9,603 nt of DNA from Rhodospirillales bacterium (GCA_028866445.1 JAGWIE010000034.1:1-9603), one strand, 5' to 3'. Shown: positions 1 to 7,637, numbered from the stretch's first letter. Numbers and translations are program-made. Notes: generated by a model from the letters alone, not told the origin.

Positions 1-696
1 ATCCAGGCTGAACCCGGCCCGGTACTCTGCTCATTGGTGGACGACGCACTGCGCCATGAGCTGGATGATGCCTGTGCCCGTATGGGCGTGCCCTTGCAAC
101 ATGTGCTGGACCCGCTGCTGGAAATGCTCCAGGCCCAGTTCGGTTCCCCGGTCAAACATAAACCCGGCCGGCAATATGTGCTGGACGCTGATTATTTCCG
201 CCGGATCGATGCCATGCATTTCGTCATCTCCCATGATGACGGCCAGGCCAATCGCGGCATTTCAGAGGCTGATGTTGTGCTGGTCGGCGTCTCCCGCTCC
301 TCCAAAACCCCCACCTGCTTTTACCTCGCCAATCGTGGCATCAAGGCGCTCAACGTGCCTCTGGTACCCAACACACCCTTGCCGAAGGAGCTGGACCATC
401 TCCCCTGCCCCATTATCGGCCTCACCATCGACCCGAAATCCTTAATCGATATCCGCCGCCACCGGCTTAAACTCATCGGCACCACCGAAATTTTCGGCCG
501 GGCTGATAGCTCCGATTATGTGGATTATGAGGCGGTGGAAAAAGAGCTTCTCTGGGCGCGGCGGCTGTGTAACGAGCGCGGCTGGCCGGCCATCGACGTC
601 ACCCGCCGTTCCATTGAGGAAACCGCCGCCACAGTACTCAAACTTATGGATAACTGGCACAATAAACGCACCGCTGCCGTTCAAACACCCGAATAG
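1..696 (+). CDS. Pyruvate, phosphate dikinase / PEP synthase regulatory protein (bifunctional kinase/phosphorylase, DUF299 family), 5' end missing
   Basis: This reading frame is open from the first base of the window, so the N-terminus lies outside; 231 residues are visible of a family usually about 270-280 long. Seen directly: an ISHDDG segment (about residues 74-79 of the visible part), and a P-loop GVSRSSKT at visible residues 96-103 followed by PTCFYLANRG and VPLVPNTPLP, both hallmarks of the family. Known of the family: cytosolic enzymes that inactivate PPDK or PEP synthase by ADP-dependent phosphorylation of a threonine and reactivate it by Pi-dependent dephosphorylation, switching flux between pyruvate and phosphoenolpyruvate. 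Whether the target here is PPDK or PEP synthase (PpsR type) cannot be told, because neither gene is in the window. An internal TTG at 34 is in frame but is unlikely to be the start, since coding sequence runs upstream of it. The gene ends with TAG 60 bp before the SDR gene. Confidence 0.9.
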   Translation: MQAEPGPVLCSLVDDALRHELDDACARMGVPLQHVLDPLLEMLQAQFGSPVKHKPGRQYVLDADYFRRIDAMHFVISHDDGQANRGISEADVVLVGVSRSSKTPTCFYLANRGIKALNVPLVPNTPLPKELDHLPCPIIGLTIDPKSLIDIRRHRLKLIGTTEIFGRADSSDYVDYEAVEKELLWARRLCNERGWPAIDVTRRSIEETAATVLKLMDNWHNKRTAAVQTPE

Positions 697-756
697 CCGG
701 GGTTTTCCGTGCGGCAAGCCAGCTTATATTAGCTGTCCAGCTTCGGAGAATATCCC

Positions 757-1536
757 ATGGATCTCGGCATCAAATCCCGCACCGCTCTTGTCTGCGCTGC
801 CAGCGCAGGGCTCGGCCGCGCCTGCGCCCTCGCCCTCGCCAAGGAAGGTGTGAGTGTCACCATCACCGGTCGCAACCGTGAGACATTGGAAGCAACCGCG
901 GAGGAGTTGAGAAAGCTCACAGATGTCCGCATCAGCATCGCTATCGGCGATATCACCACCGATGAAGGCCGTGCCGCCGCCCTGCTCGCCTGCCCAAATC
1001 CTGATATCCTTATCAATAACGCAGGCGGCCCACCGCCGGGGGATTTCCGCGATTTTTCTGAAGCTGATTGGCAAGCGGCGCTGAACGCCCATCTTCTCAC
1101 CCCCATCGCGCTCATCCGCGCCACGGTGAATTGCATGATCACCCGGAAATTTGGGCGGATCGTCAACATCACCTCCAGCGCGGTGAAAGCCCCCATCCCC
1201 AGCCTTACCCTCTCCAACACTGCGCGCACCGGGCTTACCGGCTTTGTCGCCGGGCTTTCCCGCCAGGTGGCGAAGCATAACGTCACCATCAACAACCTGC
1301 TCCCCGGGGCCTTTAACACAGACCGCCTGCGTAAAACCGCCGAGGGCACCGCCCAGGCAAGCGGGCAGAGCGTTGAGGTGGTTATCGCCACCCGTGCTGC
1401 CGCCAACCCTGCTCAGCGGGTAGGCGAGCCAGACGAATTCGGCGCGATGTGTGCATTCCTGTGCTCTGCCCAGGCCGGATATATCGTCGGGCAGAATATT
1501 CTGCTCGATGGCGGGGCGGTCAACATAACCATGTAA
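757..1536 (+). CDS. SDR-family protein, atypical 3-oxoacyl-ACP reductase-like, with degenerate catalytic site
   Basis: The 259-residue product has the layout and length of a short-chain dehydrogenase/reductase with a Rossmann fold. Seen directly: a nucleotide-binding turn AASAGLGRA (residues 14-22) in which the usual TGxxxGxG is altered but G18 and G20 remain; NNAGG (87-91); the helix-4 asparagine N110; a strand ending in ITSS (138-141); and a late LLPGAFNTDRL segment. The canonical YxxxK pair is replaced: where Y and K should fall the protein has S153 and R157 (LSNTAR). This resembles the BKR-like SDR subgroup known to lack a perfect NAD motif and catalytic tetrad. The substrate is unknown, and the protein may bind nucleotide without normal SDR catalysis. 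The ATG start is supported by GGAGA at 745-749 at good spacing. It sits between the dikinase regulator and leuS with no obvious functional link; a weak TATATT at 725-730 could serve as a -10 element. Confidence 0.85.
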   Translation: MDLGIKSRTALVCAASAGLGRACALALAKEGVSVTITGRNRETLEATAEELRKLTDVRISIAIGDITTDEGRAAALLACPNPDILINNAGGPPPGDFRDFSEADWQAALNAHLLTPIALIRATVNCMITRKFGRIVNITSSAVKAPIPSLTLSNTARTGLTGFVAGLSRQVAKHNVTINNLLPGAFNTDRLRKTAEGTAQASGQSVEVVIATRAAANPAQRVGEPDEFGAMCAFLCSAQAGYIVGQNILLDGGAVNITM

Positions 1537-1586
1537 ACCACCTGCCCTTGGCGGCGCCGGGCCCTTGAGGATAAACAGGCGCCACC

Positions 1587-4148
1587 ATGTCCGATACCGA
1601 ACCCGCCCGTTACGATTTTTCAGCATCCGAACCCCATTGGCAGGCCCAATGGGAGAGTCACGCCTGCTTTAAGGCCGAGGATGTGCCCAGCGGCGACCAG
1701 CCCAAATATTATGTGCTGGAGATGTTCCCCTACCCCTCCGGCAAAATCCATATGGGCCATGTGCGCAATTACACGCTGGGCGATGTGGTGGCGCGCTACA
1801 AACGCGCCCAGGGTTTTGCCGTGCTTCACCCCATGGGGTGGGACGCGTTTGGCCTGCCGGCAGAAAACGCCGCCCGCGAAAATAACTCCAACCCGGCGGA
1901 CTGGACCTATAAAAACATCGCCAATATGCGCGCTGAACTCAAGCGCATGGGGTTTTCGCTCGATTGGTCGCGTGAATTCGCCACCTGCGATGTGGCTTAC
2001 TATGGCGAACAGCAGAAACTCTTCCTGGATTTCTGGAAAGCCGGGTTGGTTGAACGCCGCGACGCCTCGGTGAACTGGGACCCGGTGGACATGACCGTGC
2101 TCGCCAACGAGCAGGTGATCGACGGGCGCGGCTGGCGTTCCGGCGCGCTGGTTGAGAAGAAGAAACTCTCCCAATGGTTCCTGAAAATAACAGATTCCGC
2201 GCAAGAGCTGCTGGACGGGCTGAACAGCCTGGACCGCTGGCCCGAGCGCGTGAAGCTGATGCAGGAAAACTGGATCGGCCATTCCCAGGGCGCTGAAGTT
2301 AGCTTCAAGCTTGTCAACAGCGAAGAGAGTGTCACGGTTTACACCACCCGCCCGGATACCTTGTTCGGCATGTCCTTCCTGGCCATCGCCGCTGAACACC
2401 CCATCGCCAAGATGGTCGCAGAATCCAACCCTGAAGCCGCCGCCTTCATCGCGGAATGCGCGAGCCAGGGCACGTCCGAAGCCGCCATTGAATCCGCTGA
2501 AAAACGTGGCATCGCCACGGGGTTGGAGGTCATCAACCCCTTCACCGGCCAATCCCGCCCGGTCTGGATCGCCAATTTCGTACTCATGGAATACGGCACG
2601 GGGGCTATTTTCGGCTGCCCCTGCGGGGACCAGAGGGATCTGGATTTCGCCCGGAAATATAACTTGCCCGCGCCGGTCGTGGTTTCGCCAGCGCCAGACA
2701 CGACCCCCGAAATCGCCAATAAGGCGCTGGACGGTGAAGGCTTCATCGTCAATTCCGGCTTCCTCACCGGCATGGCCACGAAGGACGCCAAACCCGCCGC
2801 CATTGCCGAGCTGGAAAAGCTGGGCGTCGGCAAGGCGGTCCAGAATTGGCGCCTGCGAGATTGGGGCATTTCCCGTCAGCGATACTGGGGCTGCCCCATT
2901 CCGGTTATTCATTGCGAAGCGTGCGGCCCGCAGCCCGTGCCTGCCGATCAGCTCCCCGTGGAATTACCGAAGGATGTGAGTTTCGAGAAACCCGGCAATC
3001 CGCTGGACCACCACCCCATTTGGCGGCACGTAAACTGCCCCGCCTGCGGCAAGCCCGCGACACGCGAGACGGATACGTTCGACACGTTTATCGACAGCTC
3101 CTGGTATTTTGCCCGCTTTACCGCGCCAAACGCGCAAACCCCCACCAATATAGACGCCGCCAATTACTGGCTGCCGGTGGACCAATATGTCGGCGGCATC
3201 GAACATGCCATTCTGCACCTGCTCTATGCCCGCTTCTTCACCCGCGCCATGCATAAAACCGGCCATGTTGCGGTGGACGAACCCTTCGCGGGATTGTTCA
3301 CCCAGGGCATGGTCACGCATGAATCCTACAAGGATGCGGCTGGCAAATGGCTCTACCCGGATGAAATCACCCGCACTTCGGAGGGTGCTGTTTTAAAATC
3401 CACCGGCGAGGCCATCACCGTCGGCCGGGTTGAGAAAATGTCCAAATCCAAGCGCAACACGGTGGACCCCGGTGCCATCGTGGAACGTTTCGGCGCGGAT
3501 ACGGCACGCTGGTTTGTGCTATCGGACAATCCGCCGGAACGCGATGTGGAATGGACGGAATCCGGCGTGCAGGGCTCTTACCGCTTCCTGCAACGCCTCG
3601 CCCGCGTGGGCGAGGAAATTGCCAAAACCGGCAAGGTGGAAGTGGAAACCTATGGCTCGGAGGCCAAAAAACTCCGCCAGCTTACCCACCGCTCCATTGA
3701 AGCCATTACCCAGGCGCTGGAAAGCTTCGCCTTCAACCTCGCCGTGGCGCGGCTTTATGAGCTTTTGAACGCCGTTGCTGCCCCGCCTGAAACGCCGGAC
3801 ATGCAATCGGCCCGGTTCGAGGCGATGGAGATCATGTCCCGCCTCGCCGCACCGCTTATTCCGCATCTGGCCGAGCATCTTTATGCCAAACTCTGCCCCG
3901 GCAAGGGCCTTGCCGCCCAGCAGCCTTGGCCAAAACCCGACCCGGCTTTGCTGGTGGTGGACGAACTCACCGTGGCGGTGCAGGTGAATGGCAAATTGCG
4001 CGGTACCATATTGGTTCCTGCCGGTGCAGGGGAAGATATCGCCATACCGCTTGCCAAGCAGGCCGTGGCGGGCACAATAGGTACGCAGACCGTTGTTAAA
4101 CAAATCTACGTGCCCGGTAGGATCGTGAATTTTGTCGTTAAACCGTAA
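1587..4148 (+). CDS. leuS: Leucyl-tRNA synthetase (class I)
   Basis: LeuRS charges tRNA-Leu with leucine in the cytoplasm and hydrolyses mischarged tRNA in a separate editing domain. The 853-residue length is typical of bacterial LeuRS. Seen in order: N-terminal YDFSASEPHWQAQW; the HIGH-type motif HMGH at 55-58 inside PYPSGKIHMGHVRNYT; the CP1 editing domain with TTRPDT at 253-258 and GDQRD containing D348; a likely zinc-binding insertion with two CxxC pairs (HCEACG and NCPACGK); DSSWYFARF; the KMSKS loop at 617-621; and a C-terminal anticodon-binding and tail region. The residue before the editing aspartate is G347, where E. coli has His. The ATG at 1587 gives the expected N-terminus. The nearest purine-rich stretch (GAGGA, 1567-1571) is rather far upstream, so the ribosome site is weak. 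The last 17 nt overlap lptE, which implies co-transcription with lptE and holA. Confidence 0.98.
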   Translation: MSDTEPARYDFSASEPHWQAQWESHACFKAEDVPSGDQPKYYVLEMFPYPSGKIHMGHVRNYTLGDVVARYKRAQGFAVLHPMGWDAFGLPAENAARENNSNPADWTYKNIANMRAELKRMGFSLDWSREFATCDVAYYGEQQKLFLDFWKAGLVERRDASVNWDPVDMTVLANEQVIDGRGWRSGALVEKKKLSQWFLKITDSAQELLDGLNSLDRWPERVKLMQENWIGHSQGAEVSFKLVNSEESVTVYTTRPDTLFGMSFLAIAAEHPIAKMVAESNPEAAAFIAECASQGTSEAAIESAEKRGIATGLEVINPFTGQSRPVWIANFVLMEYGTGAIFGCPCGDQRDLDFARKYNLPAPVVVSPAPDTTPEIANKALDGEGFIVNSGFLTGMATKDAKPAAIAELEKLGVGKAVQNWRLRDWGISRQRYWGCPIPVIHCEACGPQPVPADQLPVELPKDVSFEKPGNPLDHHPIWRHVNCPACGKPATRETDTFDTFIDSSWYFARFTAPNAQTPTNIDAANYWLPVDQYVGGIEHAILHLLYARFFTRAMHKTGHVAVDEPFAGLFTQGMVTHESYKDAAGKWLYPDEITRTSEGAVLKSTGEAITVGRVEKMSKSKRNTVDPGAIVERFGADTARWFVLSDNPPERDVEWTESGVQGSYRFLQRLARVGEEIAKTGKVEVETYGSEAKKLRQLTHRSIEAITQALESFAFNLAVARLYELLNAVAAPPETPDMQSARFEAMEIMSRLAAPLIPHLAEHLYAKLCPGKGLAAQQPWPKPDPALLVVDELTVAVQVNGKLRGTILVPAGAGEDIAIPLAKQAVAGTIGTQTVVKQIYVPGRIVNFVVKP
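4119..4134 (+). promoter_or_regulatory. Ribosome binding site and TTG start of lptE, inside leuS
   Basis: AGGA at 4119-4122 lies 9 nt before TTG at 4132-4134. In this frame a TGA occurs at 4126-4128, so the only possible starts before the signal peptide are ATT at 4129 and TTG at 4132. TTG is therefore the supported start. Both elements lie within the last codons of leuS. Confidence 0.7.
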
Positions 4149-4653
4149 GCCTTTCGCCCTTTTTGCCCTTTTTGCCCTTTTTGCCCTCTCGGCTTGCGGG
4201 TTTTCACCGCTTTATGGCGGGGCGCAGGGCAAGGGGGCCAGTGCGGCGCTGGAAACCGTGCAGGTGGGCAATATCCCGGATCGCACCGGGCAGGTTCTGC
4301 GCCAGGAGCTGCAACAGCAACTCTACACAAACGGCGCGCCAACAACCGAACTTTATACGCTAGCGGTAAGCTACAGGGTTGTTCAAACCGGCGAGGGTAT
4401 TCAGGCGGATAGCTCCACCACCCGCAACCGCTTCAACGCCACCGCCACCTGGAAACTAACGCCCATCGGCAACCCGGGCGTCACCCTCACCTCCGGCAAT
4501 GCCACGGCGATGGACGCGCTGAATGTGATCGACCAGCAATATTTCGCCTCGAACCTTGAGAGCGATACGGTGCAAGGCCAGCTTACCCAGCAAATTTCCG
4601 CGCAGATTACCGCCCAGCTTACCGCCTGGTTTCGCCTCCACCCTAATTCATGA
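4132..4653 (+). CDS. lptE: LPS-assembly lipoprotein LptE
   Basis: LptE is an outer-membrane lipoprotein that plugs the LptD barrel and helps insert lipopolysaccharide into the outer leaflet. The 173-residue product begins with a basic n-region (MSLNRK), a hydrophobic core made of ALF repeats (residues 9-19), and a lipobox LSAC with the lipidated cysteine at C22. The mature protein starts CGFSPLYGG, the signature start of LptE. Glycine rather than aspartate after the cysteine fits delivery to the outer membrane. The remainder (LYTLAVSYRVV, NRFNATATWKL, and a C-terminal stretch of SDTVQGQLTQQISAQITAQL) matches the family's small alpha/beta fold. The gene overlaps leuS by 17 nt and its TGA overlaps the holA ATG, so the three are likely one transcription unit. 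The leuS-lptE-holA order, common in alphaproteobacteria, supports the call. Confidence 0.93.
   Translation: MSLNRKPFALFALFALFALSACGFSPLYGGAQGKGASAALETVQVGNIPDRTGQVLRQELQQQLYTNGAPTTELYTLAVSYRVVQTGEGIQADSSTTRNRFNATATWKLTPIGNPGVTLTSGNATAMDALNVIDQQYFASNLESDTVQGQLTQQISAQITAQLTAWFRLHPNS
4156..4187 (+). repeat. 9-bp tandem repeat (GCCCTTTTT x3 plus partial) in the lptE signal peptide
   Basis: Three perfect copies of GCCCTTTTT occupy 4156-4182, followed by a partial copy GCCCT at 4183-4187. The unit is in phase with the codons and encodes Ala-Leu-Phe three times, then Ala-Leu, forming the hydrophobic core directly before the lipobox. Gain or loss of one unit would keep the frame and change the signal peptide by three residues. 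Confidence 0.95.
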
Positions 4654-5660
4654 AGCTAGATGCCGGCCGGGTTGACGCGTTTTTAAAATCTCCCAGCACC
4701 GGCCTGGTTCTTTTGCATGGGCCAGATGCTGGGCTGGTGGCTGAACGCGGCCACGCTTTGGCCCGCAGCGTGCCGGGGGCGTTGAACGACCCGTTCCGTT
4801 TTGCCGAGCTGTTCAACCCCGCGCCGGATGCGTTGCTGGCAGAGGCCTTTGCTGCGTCCCTCACCGGCGGCAAGCGCGTTGTCCGGGTGCGGGGCGCGGG
4901 AGAGGCTGTTGTCAAGGCGTTAGAAAAATTAACAGAAACAACGCCGGATGGGCTGGTGATTTTGGAAGCCGGTGAGCTTACCCCGAAATCCAAGCTGCGG
5001 GCCTTGGCCGAGAAATCTAATGCCGTGGCCAGCATCGCTTGCTATGCAATTGATGCCGCCCGGTTGCCGCAGGTTATCACCGCCCGGCTGCGCGCACAGG
5101 GTGTGGCCATAGAGCAGGATGCCGCGAGCTGGGCGGCGCAAAACCTAACAGGTGAGGAAGGCCCGCTTGGCCAGGCGCTGGAAGTTCTCGTCCTTTATGC
5201 CGGGGCGGAAAAATCACTGTCTCAGGCCGATGTATCATCCATTCTGGCCGATGGCGGCGACACCTCGATGAATGATGCCATCGATTTTGCCCTAACCGGG
5301 GATCTCGCCGGAGCCGATAAGGCGTTGGCCCTAGCCTATGAGGAAGGCGCTTCGCCGGTGGGGTTGATAAGGGTTTTGCTCTCAGAGCTTTTGCGCTTGC
5401 GGCTGGCAGCGGCGGCAATGGCGCAAGGCGCTTCCGCCCAGGAAGCCATGGCCGGAATGCGCCCCCCCATTTTTTTCAAGCGCCAACCGGTTGTGCAGAA
5501 AATGCTGCGGCTTTGGAGCTTGCCCGCGGTGAATCAGGCGCTTGCGGCGGCGCTGGCGGCGGAAACCGCCTGCAAAACCACCCATATCCCCGACCAGGAT
5601 TATTGCCGCCAAACGATGCTGGCGCTGGCGGCCCGCGCAAGAGCCGCCAGCCGGGGTTGA
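4650..5660 (+). CDS. holA: DNA polymerase III, delta subunit (clamp loader)
   Basis: The delta subunit opens the beta sliding clamp as part of the clamp-loader complex of the replicative polymerase. The 336-residue product fits the family's length. Seen: an N-terminus MKLDAGRVDAFLKSP leading to LVLLHGPDAGLVAERG (about residues 18-33), which is the AAA+-like first strand and degenerate nucleotide site typical of delta; a middle domain with LVILEAGELTPKSKLR; and a C-terminal collar domain with PPIFFKRQPVVQKML and the late motif CKTTHIPDQDYCRQTMLALAARAR, both characteristic of HolA. There is no clear Shine-Dalgarno sequence; the ATG is fused to the lptE stop (ATGA, 4650-4653), which suggests translational coupling. 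A run of seven C, one A and seven T at 5462-5476 falls in the conserved PPIFF segment, but the frame is intact through the expected C-terminus. Confidence 0.95.
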   Translation: MKLDAGRVDAFLKSPSTGLVLLHGPDAGLVAERGHALARSVPGALNDPFRFAELFNPAPDALLAEAFAASLTGGKRVVRVRGAGEAVVKALEKLTETTPDGLVILEAGELTPKSKLRALAEKSNAVASIACYAIDAARLPQVITARLRAQGVAIEQDAASWAAQNLTGEEGPLGQALEVLVLYAGAEKSLSQADVSSILADGGDTSMNDAIDFALTGDLAGADKALALAYEEGASPVGLIRVLLSELLRLRLAAAAMAQGASAQEAMAGMRPPIFFKRQPVVQKMLRLWSLPAVNQALAAALAAETACKTTHIPDQDYCRQTMLALAARARAASRG

Positions 5661-5662
5661 TT

Positions 5663-5686
5663 CATATGTTCCACGTGGAACATATG
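5663..5686. other. parS centromere site 1 (24-bp perfect palindrome)
   Basis: The 16-bp core TGTTCCACGTGGAACA at 5667-5682 matches the ParB-binding parS consensus, with a symmetric C/G variation at positions 5 and 12, and is extended by CATA/TATG to a 24-bp perfect palindrome. It fills most of the 36-bp gap between the convergent holA and chemoreceptor genes. In RNA it would form a hairpin, but no T-run follows, so a terminator role is only possible. Confidence 0.92.
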
Positions 5687-5696
5687 GTTTGAGGGT

Positions 5697-7613
5697 TTAA
5701 AATTCAGACCAGTCATCTTCCCCCACGGGCATTTTCTTGAAACTTCCGGCAAGGCTGGCGGTTTTAATCGGCGCAGGCGTAATTGGCGCTGTGTAAGCGG
5801 GTCTCAGCGGCGCCATTTCAGGCTTAAAGCCAAGGCTAAAGCGCCCGATAAGGGATTCCAGCGCGCCAGCTTCAGTTGAAAGCGTGCGGCTGGCGGCATT
5901 GGCTTGTTCAACCATCGCGGCGTTTTGCTGGGTCATCTGGTCCATCTGGCCCATAGCGATGTTCACCTCGGCCAAACCAGTTGCCTGAAGCTTGGCGGAA
6001 TGGGCAATTTCCCCCACCATTTTGTTCAGCGCGTTTACCTGCTCAACAATATGCTCAAGTGCGGTACCGGTTTCACCCACCAGCCGCACCCCAGCTTCCA
6101 CCTGCGCGCCGGAGGTCGAGATAAGGGATTTAATCTCCTTCGCCGCCCCCGCCGAACGCTGCGCCAATGCCCGAACCTCAGTGGCGACAACCGCGAAGCC
6201 ACGCCCGGCATCGCCCGCGCGCGCGGCCTCAACCCCCGCATTCAACGCCAGAAGGTTGGTTTGGAAGGCGATTTCATCGATAACACCGATAATATTGCCG
6301 ATCTGGCGGGAAGACGCCTCGATCTCGCTCATCGCCCCAACGGCCTCACGCATCACACCGCCGGAGCGTTCAGCATCGTCATGCGCGATGTTGACCACCT
6401 TCAAAGCCTCTTCAGCGCTCGTGGCGGTTTGTTTCACCGTACCTGTGACGCTGCCCATGGCGACCACGGTTTCTTCTAACGCCGCGGCCTGGCGCTCCGT
6501 GCGTTTGGCGAGGTCATCCGCCGCGCGGGTCATTTCCGTTGCACCGGTGCGCACGCCAGAAGCGTTTTGCCCGATGGATTGCATGGTTTCCTGAAGCTGG
6601 GCCAAAGCATCGTTAAAATCCACCCGCAGTTTTTCGTAAGCGGCGGGAAACGCCTCATCCAACCGGGAGGCGAGATCGCCCCCGGCAAGCTGGCCGAGAC
6701 CAGCTCCGAGGCGCTTCATCATATCCGCAAGCTCGGCTGTTTGGCGCGCTTCTGCCTGCTCGCGGGTTTGGCGCTGGGTTTCCGCTGTGCGGCGGGCGGC
6801 CTCGGCTTCGGTTTCCAATTTACGTTTTTGCGTAGCGTTCTCCCGAAAATTTGCCAAAGCAGCGGCCATGGTGCCCAGCTCGTCCGACCGGCCAGAACAA
6901 GGGATGCGGGTTTCCAGGTCCCCACCCGCAAGGCGGTGCATGGCGCGGCTTAAATCCCGCAGCATGGTGGAGATTTGGCGGCGGGCGAAAAGTGCTCCGG
7001 CGAGATACAGCGCCAAAAGTGGAATAAAGATGAGCGCCAGAGATGTGAGCGTGCTGGCCAGTTCGGCATACACGCCATCGATATAAACGCCGGTTCCCAG
7101 TGCCCAACCCCATTCAGGGATGCCGACCATGGCGCTTAGCTTTGGCTCCGGCGTGCCGCCGGGCGTACGGGGAAACTGGTAATGCTGATAAAACACCTGC
7201 CCGGCTTGGGCGGCTTGCAACATGGCGGGCAGATAAACCTTGCCAGCGGCATCCGGCGCGTTGAACCGGTTTGTGCCGATGAGGCTTTTGTCGTGATGGG
7301 CGAGCACGGTGCCGTCATACCCATAGATAAACACGTAGTTTTGGCCGTTATAACGAAGCGCGCCAATGGCATTAAGGGCGGCTTTTTGTGCGGCCGGAGT
7401 GGACATGGCGCCGCTTTGTGCCTGGCCAACATAATATTCGATAACGGATTTCGCCGCTTCATCTATGGCGAGAATTTGCGCGCGCTTAGCACCCATTTCC
7501 ACCTGGAAGGATTGCGTGACGGAGGCAATTGTGCCCGAGGCCATGAGCCCCAGTGCAAACAGGGATAAAAGGGTCAACTGCCAGGTTATGGACAGCCGGC
7601 GCAGCGCATTCAT
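5697..7613 (-). CDS. Methyl-accepting chemotaxis protein, transmembrane, Cache-type sensor
   Basis: This is a 638-residue chemoreceptor in the inner membrane that would signal to CheA/CheW. Domains in order: transmembrane helix 1 (about 10-31); a periplasmic single-Cache-like sensor (about 40-185) with YVFIYGYDGTVLAHHD, LIGTNR and the late GWALGTGVYIDGV typical of sCache_2; transmembrane helix 2 (about 190-209); HAMP (about 211-262, with LAGGDLETRIP and DELG); a charged coiled linker (263-297); a second HAMP-like segment (about 298-340, LAGGDLASRLDEAFP); and the signalling hairpin with tip EIAFQTNLLALNAGVEAARA (447-466). It ends in DWSEF, which fits the xWxxF docking pentapeptide used by CheR/CheB. 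The ATG at 7613 is chosen over an upstream in-frame TTG at 7646 because AAGGA lies 7 nt before it and it directly precedes the first membrane helix. The ligand is unknown. No other chemotaxis gene is in the window, and the gene is bracketed by parS sites. Confidence 0.96.
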   Translation of the reverse strand: MNALRRLSITWQLTLLSLFALGLMASGTIASVTQSFQVEMGAKRAQILAIDEAAKSVIEYYVGQAQSGAMSTPAAQKAALNAIGALRYNGQNYVFIYGYDGTVLAHHDKSLIGTNRFNAPDAAGKVYLPAMLQAAQAGQVFYQHYQFPRTPGGTPEPKLSAMVGIPEWGWALGTGVYIDGVYAELASTLTSLALIFIPLLALYLAGALFARRQISTMLRDLSRAMHRLAGGDLETRIPCSGRSDELGTMAAALANFRENATQKRKLETEAEAARRTAETQRQTREQAEARQTAELADMMKRLGAGLGQLAGGDLASRLDEAFPAAYEKLRVDFNDALAQLQETMQSIGQNASGVRTGATEMTRAADDLAKRTERQAAALEETVVAMGSVTGTVKQTATSAEEALKVVNIAHDDAERSGGVMREAVGAMSEIEASSRQIGNIIGVIDEIAFQTNLLALNAGVEAARAGDAGRGFAVVATEVRALAQRSAGAAKEIKSLISTSGAQVEAGVRLVGETGTALEHIVEQVNALNKMVGEIAHSAKLQATGLAEVNIAMGQMDQMTQQNAAMVEQANAASRTLSTEAGALESLIGRFSLGFKPEMAPLRPAYTAPITPAPIKTASLAGSFKKMPVGEDDWSEF

Positions 7614-7620
7614 ACACGGA

Positions 7621-7625
7621 TCCTT
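7621..7625 (-). promoter_or_regulatory. Ribosome binding site of the chemoreceptor gene
   Basis: AAGGA on the minus strand, 7 nt from the ATG at 7613-7611. It decides the start in favour of the 638-residue form over the longer TTG-initiated form. Confidence 0.75.
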
Positions 7626-7637
7626 TTCACGAGACGG

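Noticed and set aside
1553..1583. Two GGCGCC hexamers flanking the purine-rich stretch upstream of leuS, possibly a regulatory hairpin or T-box-like leader
   Set aside because: The stem is only 6 bp of a self-complementary hexamer, common in GC-rich DNA, and the 50-bp gap is too short for a T-box or leader-peptide attenuator.
724..1626. A 300-residue minus-strand open frame opposite the SDR gene
   Set aside because: Antisense shadow of a recognisable SDR-family gene; no motif or ribosome site supports it.
1620..2912. A 430-residue minus-strand open frame opposite leuS
   Set aside because: It lies entirely antisense to a clear LeuRS, has no recognisable motif, and is low in plausible domain structure; long antisense frames are common in GC-rich genes.
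5904..6594. Plus-strand open frames of about 190-200 residues opposite the chemoreceptor signalling domain
   Set aside because: They mirror the repetitive helical coding of the receptor and show no family features.
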